DNA of 64,000 nt. It comes from Sutcliffiella tianshenii (lineage in GTDB: Bacteria; Bacillota; Bacilli; Bacillales; Bacillaceae_I). The position numbers and the translations under genes are program-made. The DNA lies in contig NZ_JAFBED010000003.1 of the NCBI RefSeq assembly GCF_016908565.1, forward strand, positions 124,001-188,000. The letters run 5' to 3'. The notes below the pieces were generated by a model. That model did no database searches, had not been told where the DNA came from, and was given only the letters and a program-made list of their open reading frames with translations. Of the stretch, positions 51,259 through 59,537 are shown piece by piece (the stretch's first letter is position 1; every line of letters begins with the position of its first letter).

Positions 51259-52515
51259 TTATCGAACCAGATGCCACTTCTTCAGAATCTCTCCCACTCT
51301 AACTGTTTTTTCATAATCCTTTGTGGCTGCATAGTGGTCATAGAGTTGCTGTCCAAATTTATTCAGCATGGTGAAATGGTCATTTGATTGAAAAAATGGC
51401 AATGCTATCTGTTCGATATATTGGTAGTAATCCTCATACTTTTCTTCCAATTTCAATAAGAGCAAACTAAAAATATGTTGATATAAAGGGTTTTTCAGTT
51501 TTTGAGCGAGGTGGAATCCATCCCTTGCCTTGGTGTACATGTCGGCTTTTTGCAATATACTACCTTCTATACAGCTATCCAGATAGTTATAGAGCCTATT
51601 TAAATAAAGCGAGGATTGTTTTGGAGCCATCAGTAAAGCCTGTTTGAAAAATTTTTCTGCTTGCTGATATTGTTTACGTTTGAAATACTCGAACCCAAGA
51701 TTATGCAGGAGCATTGCTTTAATGGACGGTTCATTGAGGGAGTCACAATCACTGATAAGGCTCTTATATCTTTCCTCCACATGCTTGAATTCGGTTTTGG
51801 TTACACTTCCATACTGCAGAAGCATGACCGATTCGGCCTGAATGGCCCTTCTGAAAGCGTTGGTCCTTTTAAAATAATGAAAGGCCTTTTCCGCGTTGAT
51901 GTATGCCATCGTGTGATATCCTACCCATTGATAGGCGATGGCAAGATGATAGTGATACTCCTCATTTTTATAAGTTTCTCCATCTATGGATTCCAGAATC
52001 TCTATCGCTTTTTTTCGATTTTCACTTAGGAAGGAATTATATTTTTCGAGATAGCATAGTCCTGAAACATGCTTGAACAAATTCTGCTCGAATGCGTCCA
52101 TTTCTTTTGTTTGATTTTGCAGTGATTTCACCAGCATGCTTGCCTTCTCCTCTTTTTTATGCAGAAGATAATATCTGGCCATGAGCAGCTGATAGAATAG
52201 CGCACTCTTGCTCGAAAGAATGGAAGGGTATTTTTCCAGCTCCTCCTTCCTTTCTTCTACTTCCTTCATCCTTTGCATGATGATGGAGATATGCCACTTT
52301 TCTAGCTTGCATTTAACATCTCTCATATAGTGGATTTCTTGCGCAATATCCACTCCAAGACGTGCAGAAAATAAAGAGACCAGTTCCGGAGAGTATTTCG
52401 TCTGTCCGCGTTCTATCTTACTTACATGTGTTGCCGTACAAATATCTTTGCCCAGCTGTTCCTGAGATAGACCAGCCTTCTTTCTGTAATAACGGATTAT
52501 CTCCCCTTCATGCAT
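51259..52515 (-). CDS. HTH-TPR regulator of the RRNPP type (NprA activator/NprR-like)
   Basis: About 418 residues: an XRE HTH at the N-terminus (IIRYYRKKAGLSQEQLGK, THVSKIERGQTKYSP) and a long array of TPR-like helices (about 75-415), the RRNPP architecture of peptide-sensing regulators. Length and design match the Geobacillus neutral protease activator NprA and B. cereus NprR. A neutral protease gene lies just upstream on the same strand. The start is the ATG with GGAGGAGAC, 28 codons inside a longer frame. I see no Sec-type signalling-peptide gene just downstream, as NprX would be. Confidence 0.82.
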   Translation of the reverse strand: MHEGEIIRYYRKKAGLSQEQLGKDICTATHVSKIERGQTKYSPELVSLFSARLGVDIAQEIHYMRDVKCKLEKWHISIIMQRMKEVEERKEELEKYPSILSSKSALFYQLLMARYYLLHKKEEKASMLVKSLQNQTKEMDAFEQNLFKHVSGLCYLEKYNSFLSENRKKAIEILESIDGETYKNEEYHYHLAIAYQWVGYHTMAYINAEKAFHYFKRTNAFRRAIQAESVMLLQYGSVTKTEFKHVEERYKSLISDCDSLNEPSIKAMLLHNLGFEYFKRKQYQQAEKFFKQALLMAPKQSSLYLNRLYNYLDSCIEGSILQKADMYTKARDGFHLAQKLKNPLYQHIFSLLLLKLEEKYEDYYQYIEQIALPFFQSNDHFTMLNKFGQQLYDHYAATKDYEKTVRVGEILKKWHLVR

Positions 52516-52682
52516 GATTGTCTCCTCCTCTAGATGATAGATACGGTATTCGGGTCTAAAGACCTCCATGACTAGATTAATTTCTTCCCTAAACATCAAA
52601 CTTCCTTCCTAAAAATAAAAACACTACTTCCTTACTAGAGGTCAAAAGTCCGTCCTCATGACTTGGAACACGCGAAAGTGAC

Positions 52683-52713
52683 AAAAAAATCCACGAGAGT
52701 AAACTCCCGTGGA
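52683..52713 (-). terminator. Terminator after the neutral protease gene
   Basis: A stem TCCACGGGAG / CTCTCGTGGA with a TTTA loop and seven T on the minus strand. Confidence 0.9.
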
Positions 52714-52722
52714 AAACGTTCT

Positions 52723-54435
52723 TTATTCTGCTGGAACTCCGACTGCATCATATGCCGCGATAACTGCCGCTGTTTCAGGGGAAGGCTGTCCGTTTCGGTC
52801 CTTGTACAGGTCTCTTGAAGCTTGGATCGCCGCTTCACGCATGTCCTTGAATCCTGAACTCGGAGTAAGATATAGGGTCAAGGCACGATAGAATATTTTT
52901 TCCGCCTTTGTACGTCCGATACCTTGCACAGTCACTCCGTAATGGGTGCCGCCATCTGTAATCAGGTAGGCTGCCTTATTGTTGATGCTGCTATTGATAT
53001 GGACCCCACCACGATCCAATGTTCCAAGATATCTGTCGTCATAATGATCCGGGTAATGTCCGGATGGTAGATAGGTAGTACTTAAACGAACGGATGTTGG
53101 ATCACTCAAGGAACGGAGACCACCATCCCCAGGTATATTCGGAGTGTAGATATCCTCACCCATATCCCAATCCACTGTGCCTGTTGCGTACATTTCACCG
53201 TATGCCCCAAAGATATCCGCAAGCGACTCATTAATAGCACCTGACTCATCCTGGTAGATGAGGTCAGTAGTATTTTCAATCACCCCATGCGTCATTTCAT
53301 GGCCGGCAACATCCAATCCGCCAGCAAGGGAGCCCAGGATGATTCCATCGCCATCTCCATAAAGCATCTGCTTCCCGTTCCATGCCGCATTATTCCACTT
53401 GGAGCCGATGTGAACCGTGCTGATCAGTCTCATCCCTTTGTCATCCAAGCTATTGCGCTTATGGATCTTCTGGAAGTAGTCATTGATTTTCATAGAATTG
53501 GTGTGGGCGGAAACAGCTGCAGGGTCGGCGAAGAAGCTGTTGCCTGTTTCCACTTCAAACCCGGTGAATCCAAATAGCGCAGACAGGAGTATGAAAGGTG
53601 TTTCTCCCATACGACGAGCATCATAGGTGCTGACTCCTACAATATTAGGGTTTGTAGTTGTGCCTCCGCTGATATGCGGTGTGTGCATATACGTTTTATT
53701 CGTCGTAGCGTCTTTTACTGCAATAAAGTTCTGCATCTTACCGAATACATTCAAACCCTTTACCGGAACCGGCTCTACATCCGGCAGTTCAGCCTCATGC
53801 AATGCATTGAACTCCTCGATTACATCCCCTGTCGTTGCATCGATAAAATAGTGGAAATATCCTGGAGCCGGAATGGAAGTGGAAGCAGTGATCACATATG
53901 CCAAACGGTTTTGAAAGATCATCAGCTCAGATTCGATTCCGTCATACCCTTTTACCTCTCCGATTTCTGCTTCTACACCTTGCTTCACAATGTCAATCGC
54001 TTCCTCTTCCGAAATGGAAGCTTCAGTCGGGATCAGGCTGCGGCCAAGGTTCTGTGTCACTTTTCCAAATGAGGCAAAAACATCGTTGTTTGAATTCAGC
54101 GCAACAGTTTGTCCTGTTCCATAGATTGGAATGCCTTTGTACTGTTCGATAGTACGTACATGGTATGTATTGGTCGCACTATCCGTATATTCGCTGATAA
54201 TTTTGAACTGACTTCCTGTTCCCAACGATTTTGCCTGGACACCTGTCAGCTGGGATTGAAGATAAGCTTGCACAACCTCATGCTTGCTTAACCCCTCCGC
54301 TTGAAACAATACCTGTGACTCTTGGGCAAAAGTAGACCCTGAAGGCAATACTCCCCCTCCAAAAGCCAGGGATAGTGCCATGACAGTTGGAAGCACAACC
54401 TTCGTTTTCAGATGCTTCTTTTTGTTCTTCTTCAA
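52723..54435 (-). CDS. Neutral protease, M4 family (bacillolysin-like)
   Basis: A 570-residue preproprotein: signal peptide (cut near FAQES, residue 38), FTP/PepSY propeptide (about 40-225) and M4 catalytic domain. The zinc site is HEMTH at 379-383 with the third ligand Glu403 in GAINESLADIFG; the catalytic His is in GGVHINSSI. A secreted zinc endopeptidase. TTG start with AGAGGTGAAG. A 32-codon open frame ends 7 nt before it. The RRNPP regulator gene lies downstream, the likely activator. Confidence 0.92.
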   Translation of the reverse strand: MKKNKKKHLKTKVVLPTVMALSLAFGGGVLPSGSTFAQESQVLFQAEGLSKHEVVQAYLQSQLTGVQAKSLGTGSQFKIISEYTDSATNTYHVRTIEQYKGIPIYGTGQTVALNSNNDVFASFGKVTQNLGRSLIPTEASISEEEAIDIVKQGVEAEIGEVKGYDGIESELMIFQNRLAYVITASTSIPAPGYFHYFIDATTGDVIEEFNALHEAELPDVEPVPVKGLNVFGKMQNFIAVKDATTNKTYMHTPHISGGTTTNPNIVGVSTYDARRMGETPFILLSALFGFTGFEVETGNSFFADPAAVSAHTNSMKINDYFQKIHKRNSLDDKGMRLISTVHIGSKWNNAAWNGKQMLYGDGDGIILGSLAGGLDVAGHEMTHGVIENTTDLIYQDESGAINESLADIFGAYGEMYATGTVDWDMGEDIYTPNIPGDGGLRSLSDPTSVRLSTTYLPSGHYPDHYDDRYLGTLDRGGVHINSSINNKAAYLITDGGTHYGVTVQGIGRTKAEKIFYRALTLYLTPSSGFKDMREAAIQASRDLYKDRNGQPSPETAAVIAAYDAVGVPAE

Positions 54436-54441
54436 TTCGCT

Positions 54442-54540
54442 TCACCTCTTGTTCAAATTGGGTTGGCCTAGCAGTTCTAATTATTGAGAATCTTTAGAAA
54501 ACGGTCAATCGGGTTAATTTTAGGCTTGAAAACCGGCATT
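54442..54540 (-). CDS. Short ORF (32 aa) in the neutral protease leader
   Basis: An ATG with a very strong ribosome binding site (GGAGGAGA, 8 nt spacing) opens a 32-codon frame starting MPVFKPKINPIDRFLKIL and ending PNLNKR. Its TGA lies within the ribosome binding site of the protease gene, so the two are likely translationally coupled. No signal peptide or transmembrane segment; it has an amphipathic, basic character. It may be a regulatory leader peptide or, because an RRNPP regulator is nearby, a Sec-independent pheromone precursor. Neither is shown. Confidence 0.5.
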
Positions 54541-54604
54541 ATTGGTGTCTCCTCCTCTACTTCGACAAGAATCATGCATGGTCGACGCTAAATTAACCCG
54601 ATAA
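54508..54604. repeat. Long-range inverted repeat flanking the short ORF start
   Basis: ATCGGGTTAATTTTAG (54509-54524) and CTAAATTAACCCGAT (54589-54603) are near-perfect inverted copies, about 65 nt apart, between the divergent protease and DUF4047 genes. It may be a looping operator or an RNA stem. Confidence 0.5.
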
Positions 54605-54662
54605 CAATCTCTTTGGCTTTCTGCAATAATGAGGACAAGTTCCTTCGAAAAGGAGGGTGAAT

Positions 54663-55202
54663 ATGAAGAACCCATGGTGCAAGCTACTTTTATCACTTGC
54701 AGTATATTCCGGTCTTCAATCAATAGGTGAGACGGAAGCGCGTTTCACCGATCCGCATACGATGGATGCGATTGAGGTATCTGCTGCTGTCATTTTTCCG
54801 TCTACTATGGAAAAGATGCTCCAGGACGCAGAGGATGTACATCAAAAAATAAGACAGCTGGATGAGAAGCTTTCTACTTTTCCTAGGGAAGGAACACTTG
54901 AGGAATTGGAACAAAGTCTACAAGAGGTTGCAACAATCGAACTGGAAAGAAGATTGCTAGTATCCGAGTTTTCTTCCATTAGGGGTGAGGTCACTGCTTA
55001 TCATGAACTGATACCTGCTTCAGAGTCGGCCGCTTACCCTTTTGTAATAGAAGGATATTCAAGGATTCAAGAGATGCATGGAGATGTCTCTTCTACTCTA
55101 TTGGAAGAGGTGCGCACTGCAATTCTCAATGAAATTGTTCAACTAGAGGAAAAAGCACAGGAAGGAGTGGATGCGGATGAAAATCATGAAGATAGTCTAT
55201 AG
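54663..55202 (+). CDS. DUF4047-like protein of the tasA cluster
   Basis: A 179-residue protein. The N-terminal hydrophobic segment is followed by GETEARFTDPHTMDAIEVSA, the TasA/camelysin-like GETEAxF pattern seen in DUF4047 proteins found beside sipW-tasA in B. cereus relatives, then VIFPSTMEKM and a helical acidic tail. It sits in the position of tapA in the B. subtilis biofilm operon. ATG chosen with AAAGGAGGG; the next gene overlaps by 26 nt. Confidence 0.8.
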   Translation: MKNPWCKLLLSLAVYSGLQSIGETEARFTDPHTMDAIEVSAAVIFPSTMEKMLQDAEDVHQKIRQLDEKLSTFPREGTLEELEQSLQEVATIELERRLLVSEFSSIRGEVTAYHELIPASESAAYPFVIEGYSRIQEMHGDVSSTLLEEVRTAILNEIVQLEEKAQEGVDADENHEDSL

Positions 55203-55728
55203 GGTCTTAAAAGGTTTAGTGGTGGTCGCTGCCTGCCTCTTGGTTGTTATCGTGCTTGTTGCAAGATTATCAGGAGGGGAACCAGCCATTCTTGGCCACC
55301 AGATCAAAACGGTGCTTTCCGGTTCAATGGAGCCTGTATTTCAAACGGGCTCAGTGATTGCCATCCAGCTTGCCAAAGATTCCGTTTCTTATGAAAAAGG
55401 CGATATCATTACGTTTCGTATCGAGGATAAACTGATTACCCATAGAATTACAGAAGCCGTTGAAAACAATGGACAAGTCTTGTATCGAACCAAAGGGGAT
55501 AACAACGATGCTGCTGACTTGTGGACCGTACCTGCAGAAAACGTGGTCGGAAAGTATGTGGATTTTACTATCCCGTATGCGGGCTATGCCATGAATATCG
55601 CCCAGTCCAAATCCGGTACTGCGCTGCTATTATTTGTCCCGGGATTATTACTCCTGGTCAGTGCAATCCGTTCTATCATTGTCGCAGCAAAGGAACTTGA
55701 AATCAAAAAGCTTGATACTAAAGGTTAA
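55177..55728 (+). CDS. sipW: Signal peptidase I of the SipW (ER) type
   Basis: A 183-residue membrane peptidase with two transmembrane ends (about 9-30 and 148-168). The catalytic Ser lies in LSGSMEPVF and the general base is His in ITHRITEA instead of the usual Lys, the hallmark of SipW/ER-type enzymes. SipW cleaves TasA-like proteins. It is between the DUF4047 and tasA genes; the start overlaps the former. ATG at codon 3 fits AAGGAG better than the first ATG. Confidence 0.9.
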   Translation: MKIMKIVYRVLKGLVVVAACLLVVIVLVARLSGGEPAILGHQIKTVLSGSMEPVFQTGSVIAIQLAKDSVSYEKGDIITFRIEDKLITHRITEAVENNGQVLYRTKGDNNDAADLWTVPAENVVGKYVDFTIPYAGYAMNIAQSKSGTALLLFVPGLLLLVSAIRSIIVAAKELEIKKLDTKG

Positions 55729-55802
55729 ATCTTCTATATATCCCTGTGATATATAAAAGTTTAAATAAATTTAAAGTTACATATAAAAAGGGAGATGAGG
55801 AA

Positions 55803-56417
55803 ATGAGTTTTACAAAAGTAGTGACAAAAGGTGTAATGACAGCAGCATTAGGATTATCCTTGATGAGCGGAGGAACATACGCTTACTTCAGTGACAGCGT
55901 CTCAACGCAGAACACCTTTGCATCCGGTACATTAGATCTTTCCGTTAACCCCAATGCAGTGGTAAACATCAACAACATCAAGCCAGGCGATGAAATCTAT
56001 CGTGAATTCACGCTGAAAAATGATGGAACGCTCGACATCTATCAAGTACTTTTGGATACAGACTACACGGTGGAGGACTGGAAAGGCGACAACACAGAGG
56101 ACTTCGCAGAGCATATCAAGGTGACGATTCTTTACAACACAAGCTCAGCCACAGTACCGGTAGTGGAAACAACATTGGCACAGTTAAAAGAGCAGCAACC
56201 GGACCTTACCGCCATTGATGAGTTTGTCGGCAGCACACAAAGACCAGATGGGATCCCGGCTGGCCAGCAGGAAAAAATGTTCGTACTCTTCCAGTTCGTC
56301 GATAACGGTCAGGACCAAAACCAATTCCAGGGCGACAAACTCCTCGTCAACTGGAAACTCAACGCATCACAAACACCTTCAACCTACTACGACGACACAG
56401 ATCCGGATAACAACTAA
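55803..56417 (+). CDS. tasA: TasA/camelysin family biofilm matrix protein
   Basis: A 204-residue precursor: signal peptide ending TYA (residue 27), then YFSDSVSTQNTFASGTLDLS, the universal start of TasA/CalY (M73) proteins, a beta-rich body and an acidic tail (DDTDPDNN). SipW would cleave the signal and the protein would polymerise into surface fibres of the biofilm matrix. Start chosen 19 codons inside a longer frame, with GGGAGATGAGGA upstream. Confidence 0.9.
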   Translation: MSFTKVVTKGVMTAALGLSLMSGGTYAYFSDSVSTQNTFASGTLDLSVNPNAVVNINNIKPGDEIYREFTLKNDGTLDIYQVLLDTDYTVEDWKGDNTEDFAEHIKVTILYNTSSATVPVVETTLAQLKEQQPDLTAIDEFVGSTQRPDGIPAGQQEKMFVLFQFVDNGQDQNQFQGDKLLVNWKLNASQTPSTYYDDTDPDNN

Positions 56418-56462
56418 ACAAGAAAGAGCCACGGGGACAGATCCCGTGGCTCTTCTTGTTTA
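56416..56462. terminator. Long bidirectional terminator after tasA
   Basis: A near-continuous stem pairing AAACAAGAA-GAGCCACGGG with its complement around a 7-nt loop; T-rich on one side and A-rich on the other, so it also ends the facing oxidoreductase gene. Confidence 0.9.
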
Positions 56463-56483
56463 CCATAACGGGGTCTGGCCCCT
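56456..56483. repeat. 28-bp repeat, copy 2
   Basis: Identical over 28 nt to 46708-46735 and in the same setting: directly after a plus-strand terminator and just before (13 nt) the stop of a minus-strand gene. Confidence 0.8.
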
Positions 56484-56495
56484 CACACATTTCAC

Positions 56496-57464
56496 TTAAA
56501 CTGTTACTATCACTTTCCCTTGCGAATGGCCTTCGGCAAAGTAGTTGAATGCTTCTCTGATCTCGTTCATTTTATAGGTTTTGTCTATGACAGGCTTCAC
56601 TTTCCCGTTTTCGATGAGTTCTTTCATATAGCGCAGGTCTGTGGGGTTGGGTTTGTGTAGAAAGGCTCCCATTTTCTTTTTACCTGCCATGGAGATCCAA
56701 GGTCCCTCGGTCATGGTCTGGAATAATTGCAGACCCGAGCCGCCGACATGGACAAACCTGCCTCCTGTTTTTAATGCACGCTTATACACTGAGAGCGGCT
56801 GATGACCGTTGACACCTATAATCAGGTCATACTGTTGTGTTTGTTTTCGAAAGTCCTCCCGCTTATAATCGATCACGTGATCTGCCCCCATCAAGCGGAC
56901 AAGGTCCACATTCCTTGTACTGCACACAGCGGTGACTTCAGCTCCGAATGATTTCGCAAGCTGTACGGCAAATGTCCCTACACCACCCGATGCACCATAG
57001 ACCAGCACCTTCTGCCCGGGTTGTATTTCCCCTTTATCCCTGATAGCCTGCAAGGCAGTGACTCCCGCCATCGGGACTGCCGCCGCTTCCTCAAAGGATA
57101 TGCCGGATGGCTTTTGGACCAAAACATCTTCAGGTACCGACACATATTCAGCAAACGCTCCCCATCCAGAACCAGACAGGTCGGCAAACACCTCATCTCC
57201 ACTCTTGAACGCCTTCACATCCGGTCCAACCGCTTCCACGCGGCCTGCCATGTCCCCACCTGGAATGCGATATTTAGGTTTTGTGAGACCAAAAGCAAAC
57301 CGGACCAGATACGGCTTTCCAACCAAAAGAGCGAGATTCCCAAAATTAACGGAAGTGGCATGGACTTTGACAAGCACTTGATTGTCCTTTGGAACTGGTT
57401 TTTCAACCTCAATTAGTTCCAGTACCTCCGGTGTTCCGTATGTCCTACTAATGACTGCCTTCAT
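56496..57464 (-). CDS. NAD(P)H-dependent quinone oxidoreductase/alcohol dehydrogenase (MDR family)
   Basis: A 322-residue medium-chain dehydrogenase/reductase with the nucleotide loop VLVYGASGGVGTFAVQLA near residue 150 and no structural-zinc Cys cluster, as in quinone-oxidoreductase-type members. The start MKAVISRTYGTPEVLELIEVE is family-typical. It reduces quinones or enones using NADPH; the natural substrate is unknown. Strong site GGGGGGATT. Monocistronic. Confidence 0.85.
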   Translation of the reverse strand: MKAVISRTYGTPEVLELIEVEKPVPKDNQVLVKVHATSVNFGNLALLVGKPYLVRFAFGLTKPKYRIPGGDMAGRVEAVGPDVKAFKSGDEVFADLSGSGWGAFAEYVSVPEDVLVQKPSGISFEEAAAVPMAGVTALQAIRDKGEIQPGQKVLVYGASGGVGTFAVQLAKSFGAEVTAVCSTRNVDLVRLMGADHVIDYKREDFRKQTQQYDLIIGVNGHQPLSVYKRALKTGGRFVHVGGSGLQLFQTMTEGPWISMAGKKKMGAFLHKPNPTDLRYMKELIENGKVKPVIDKTYKMNEIREAFNYFAEGHSQGKVIVTV

Positions 57465-57548
57465 GAGAATCCCCCCATAAACCTATTCATTAATAGATAT
57501 TCTGAATGCATTAAAATCTTGTCCGTCTTCTATGACAAATTTAAGAAT

Positions 57549-57580
57549 AAAAAAAACACACCGCATAAAGAATGTGTCTT
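57549..57580 (-). terminator. Weak terminator after the SnoaL-like gene
   Basis: A 5-bp stem ACACA / TGTGT with a 12-nt loop and a TTTTTTTT run on the minus strand. Confidence 0.4.
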
Positions 57581-57592
57581 TTCCTGCTCCTA

Positions 57593-57976
57593 TTAAAACA
57601 TCCCGTTCTTATTCAAGGATTCCGCCGGGACCGCCTGACCCAGATCCCACAACTCCACGACCACGTCCCCTTCAAAGCGGAATATATGAACGACCGCTGC
57701 TCCTAGATCCTCGGCGTTCTGTTTGACATGGGAGTGAACGGCCACATGATCCCCTTCTTCCAATGCCAGTTTCACATTGAAGACCTTGTCCGGATTCTGT
57801 TCGGCGTTTTCCTCCATCGCGAGCATGATGGACTCTGCATCGCCTTTAAAAAAAGGATTGTGGTGAGTGAAGTCATCACTTATGTATTGTGCAAATCCCT
57901 CACGTACGCTTCCGGATGCTACTAGTTTAAGAAAATCTACTGCCTTTTCCTTGCGGGAATTATTATTCGTTTCCAT
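57593..57976 (-). CDS. SnoaL/NTF2-like protein
   Basis: A 127-residue NTF2-like fold protein: KAVDFLKLVASGSVREGF, FTHHNPFF and VVHIFRFEGDVVVELWDLGQ fit the SnoaL-type cyclase/isomerase group. It has no N-terminal signal. Last gene of an operon with an acyl-CoA ligase-type enzyme and a short-chain dehydrogenase; overlaps the ligase gene end by 14 nt. The ATG at codon 4 is best placed after AGAGAGG. Confidence 0.78.
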   Translation of the reverse strand: METNNNSRKEKAVDFLKLVASGSVREGFAQYISDDFTHHNPFFKGDAESIMLAMEENAEQNPDKVFNVKLALEEGDHVAVHSHVKQNAEDLGAAVVHIFRFEGDVVVELWDLGQAVPAESLNKNGMF

Positions 57977-59537
57977 GTTCATCATCCTCTCTATTTGTGG
58001 GACTCACTAATAATCCAGCATAATCTATTTCGTATTCTTCTCTCAATCTTTTCTTATCCAATTTCCCAACTGCTGTATAGGGCATAGAATCTATGAAGGC
58101 AATTTCCTTAGGCACCTGAAATCTGGCAACTTTCGTCTTCAGCCATTGAGTCAACTTCTCATCAGTAAGGTCAGCACCTTCTATCGGTACAACAAAAGCC
58201 TTTAATCTTTCTCCGAAATCCTCGTCATATACACCTACGACCGCAACTTCCTCCACCTGTGGATGACTGATCAAAACCTGTTCCACTTCAATGGGATAAA
58301 CATTCTCCCCTCCTGAAATGATCATATCATCCTTCCTTCCGTTCAGAAAAATCAACCCATTGTGATTCTGATATGCAAGGTCGCCCGTCCCGATCCACCC
58401 GTTTTTTGTTTTCAGGCTTATCTCCCCGACTTCACCAGCTACCACTGCATCTTTATTCTGATTAACAATCCCGAGTTGAACCCCGTCAATTATTCTTCCA
58501 AGCGTTTGTGGTTCAGCTTTTAAGTCCTGCGGGGTGGCGATGATATTCAATCCGGTTTCAGTTGTGCCATATAGATTGTAAAGCACATCGCCAAGCTTAG
58601 AGCTGACCTCTTTCACCAGGCTGGCATGAAGCAACGCCCCACCCGATGCAATACACGAAAGGGATGATAAATCGGCACCCTCTACCTTCAGCATTTTCTT
58701 CACCATCAATGGAACAGCGGTCATGACCTCCACCTTGTGCTTACGAATAAGTGCACAAGCATTCTCTGCATCAAAAACATCGCTGATCACCACCCTTTTA
58801 CCCAAAGCCATGAAAGAAAAAAGGATTGCGACACCATAGCCATGATAGATCGGAGTTGCAATATAAGCGGTATGATAGTCTAATAGCTTTAATCTGTTAA
58901 GCAGACCCAAAAAAGGACTAAGATAACGGGATATGGATTGCTTATGCTCGACCTCTTTTGGCTTTCCGGTTGTTCCTCCTGTCAGGAGCATGATCTTGCT
59001 GCCTGACACCTTTTTTAGTGTACGATTTTGAACTACTTGCAAACGATTAATTGCCTGTCGGCTATTGTGATAGCTCAGCAACTTCCTACCACCTGCCCCA
59101 TCTAAGACAGGCTCAAACTCCTCATCATAAATCAACAGATCAAACCGATGCTGCCCCAAAGCCTGCTCTATCTGGCTTTTGCTCATCCCGGTATTCAACA
59201 TATAGAGCGATGCCCCGAGTCTTGAGGCAGCGAAAATAGCTTTCACGAGCGAGGTGTGGTTTCTGCACAAAAAGCCTATTTTGCTTCCTTTTTTCACCTG
59301 ATATTTTTCATGGAAAATAAGTGCGAGTTGATGGGACTCGATAGACAATTGTTGATAAGTCAGCGATTCCCTGTCATCGACCAAAGCAGCATGCTGTGGA
59401 TAAACGCTTGCAGCAAAATCCAGCAGGGCCATGACATTGAATCCGTTATGCCGGAAGGATGCAGTCAAATGGAAAATCCCTTTTGGTGTAAGTACCTTCA
59501 TTTTACGAAGAACAGAAAATAGTTGCAGAATGTTCAT
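57963..59537 (-). CDS. AMP-dependent acyl-CoA synthetase/ligase
   Basis: A 524-residue adenylating enzyme with the P-loop LLTGGTTGKPKE, LYGTTETG, a TGDLAYQNHNG block, GGENVYPIEVE hinge and the C-terminal GKLDKKRLRE lysine. It activates a carboxylic acid with ATP and passes it to CoA or another thiol. Its substrate (fatty or aryl acid) is not apparent. Overlaps the SDR gene start-to-stop by 4 nt and is followed by the SnoaL-like gene, forming a lipid-like metabolism operon. Confidence 0.88.
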   Translation of the reverse strand: MNILQLFSVLRKMKVLTPKGIFHLTASFRHNGFNVMALLDFAASVYPQHAALVDDRESLTYQQLSIESHQLALIFHEKYQVKKGSKIGFLCRNHTSLVKAIFAASRLGASLYMLNTGMSKSQIEQALGQHRFDLLIYDEEFEPVLDGAGGRKLLSYHNSRQAINRLQVVQNRTLKKVSGSKIMLLTGGTTGKPKEVEHKQSISRYLSPFLGLLNRLKLLDYHTAYIATPIYHGYGVAILFSFMALGKRVVISDVFDAENACALIRKHKVEVMTAVPLMVKKMLKVEGADLSSLSCIASGGALLHASLVKEVSSKLGDVLYNLYGTTETGLNIIATPQDLKAEPQTLGRIIDGVQLGIVNQNKDAVVAGEVGEISLKTKNGWIGTGDLAYQNHNGLIFLNGRKDDMIISGGENVYPIEVEQVLISHPQVEEVAVVGVYDEDFGERLKAFVVPIEGADLTDEKLTQWLKTKVARFQVPKEIAFIDSMPYTAVGKLDKKRLREEYEIDYAGLLVSPTNREDDEHGNE

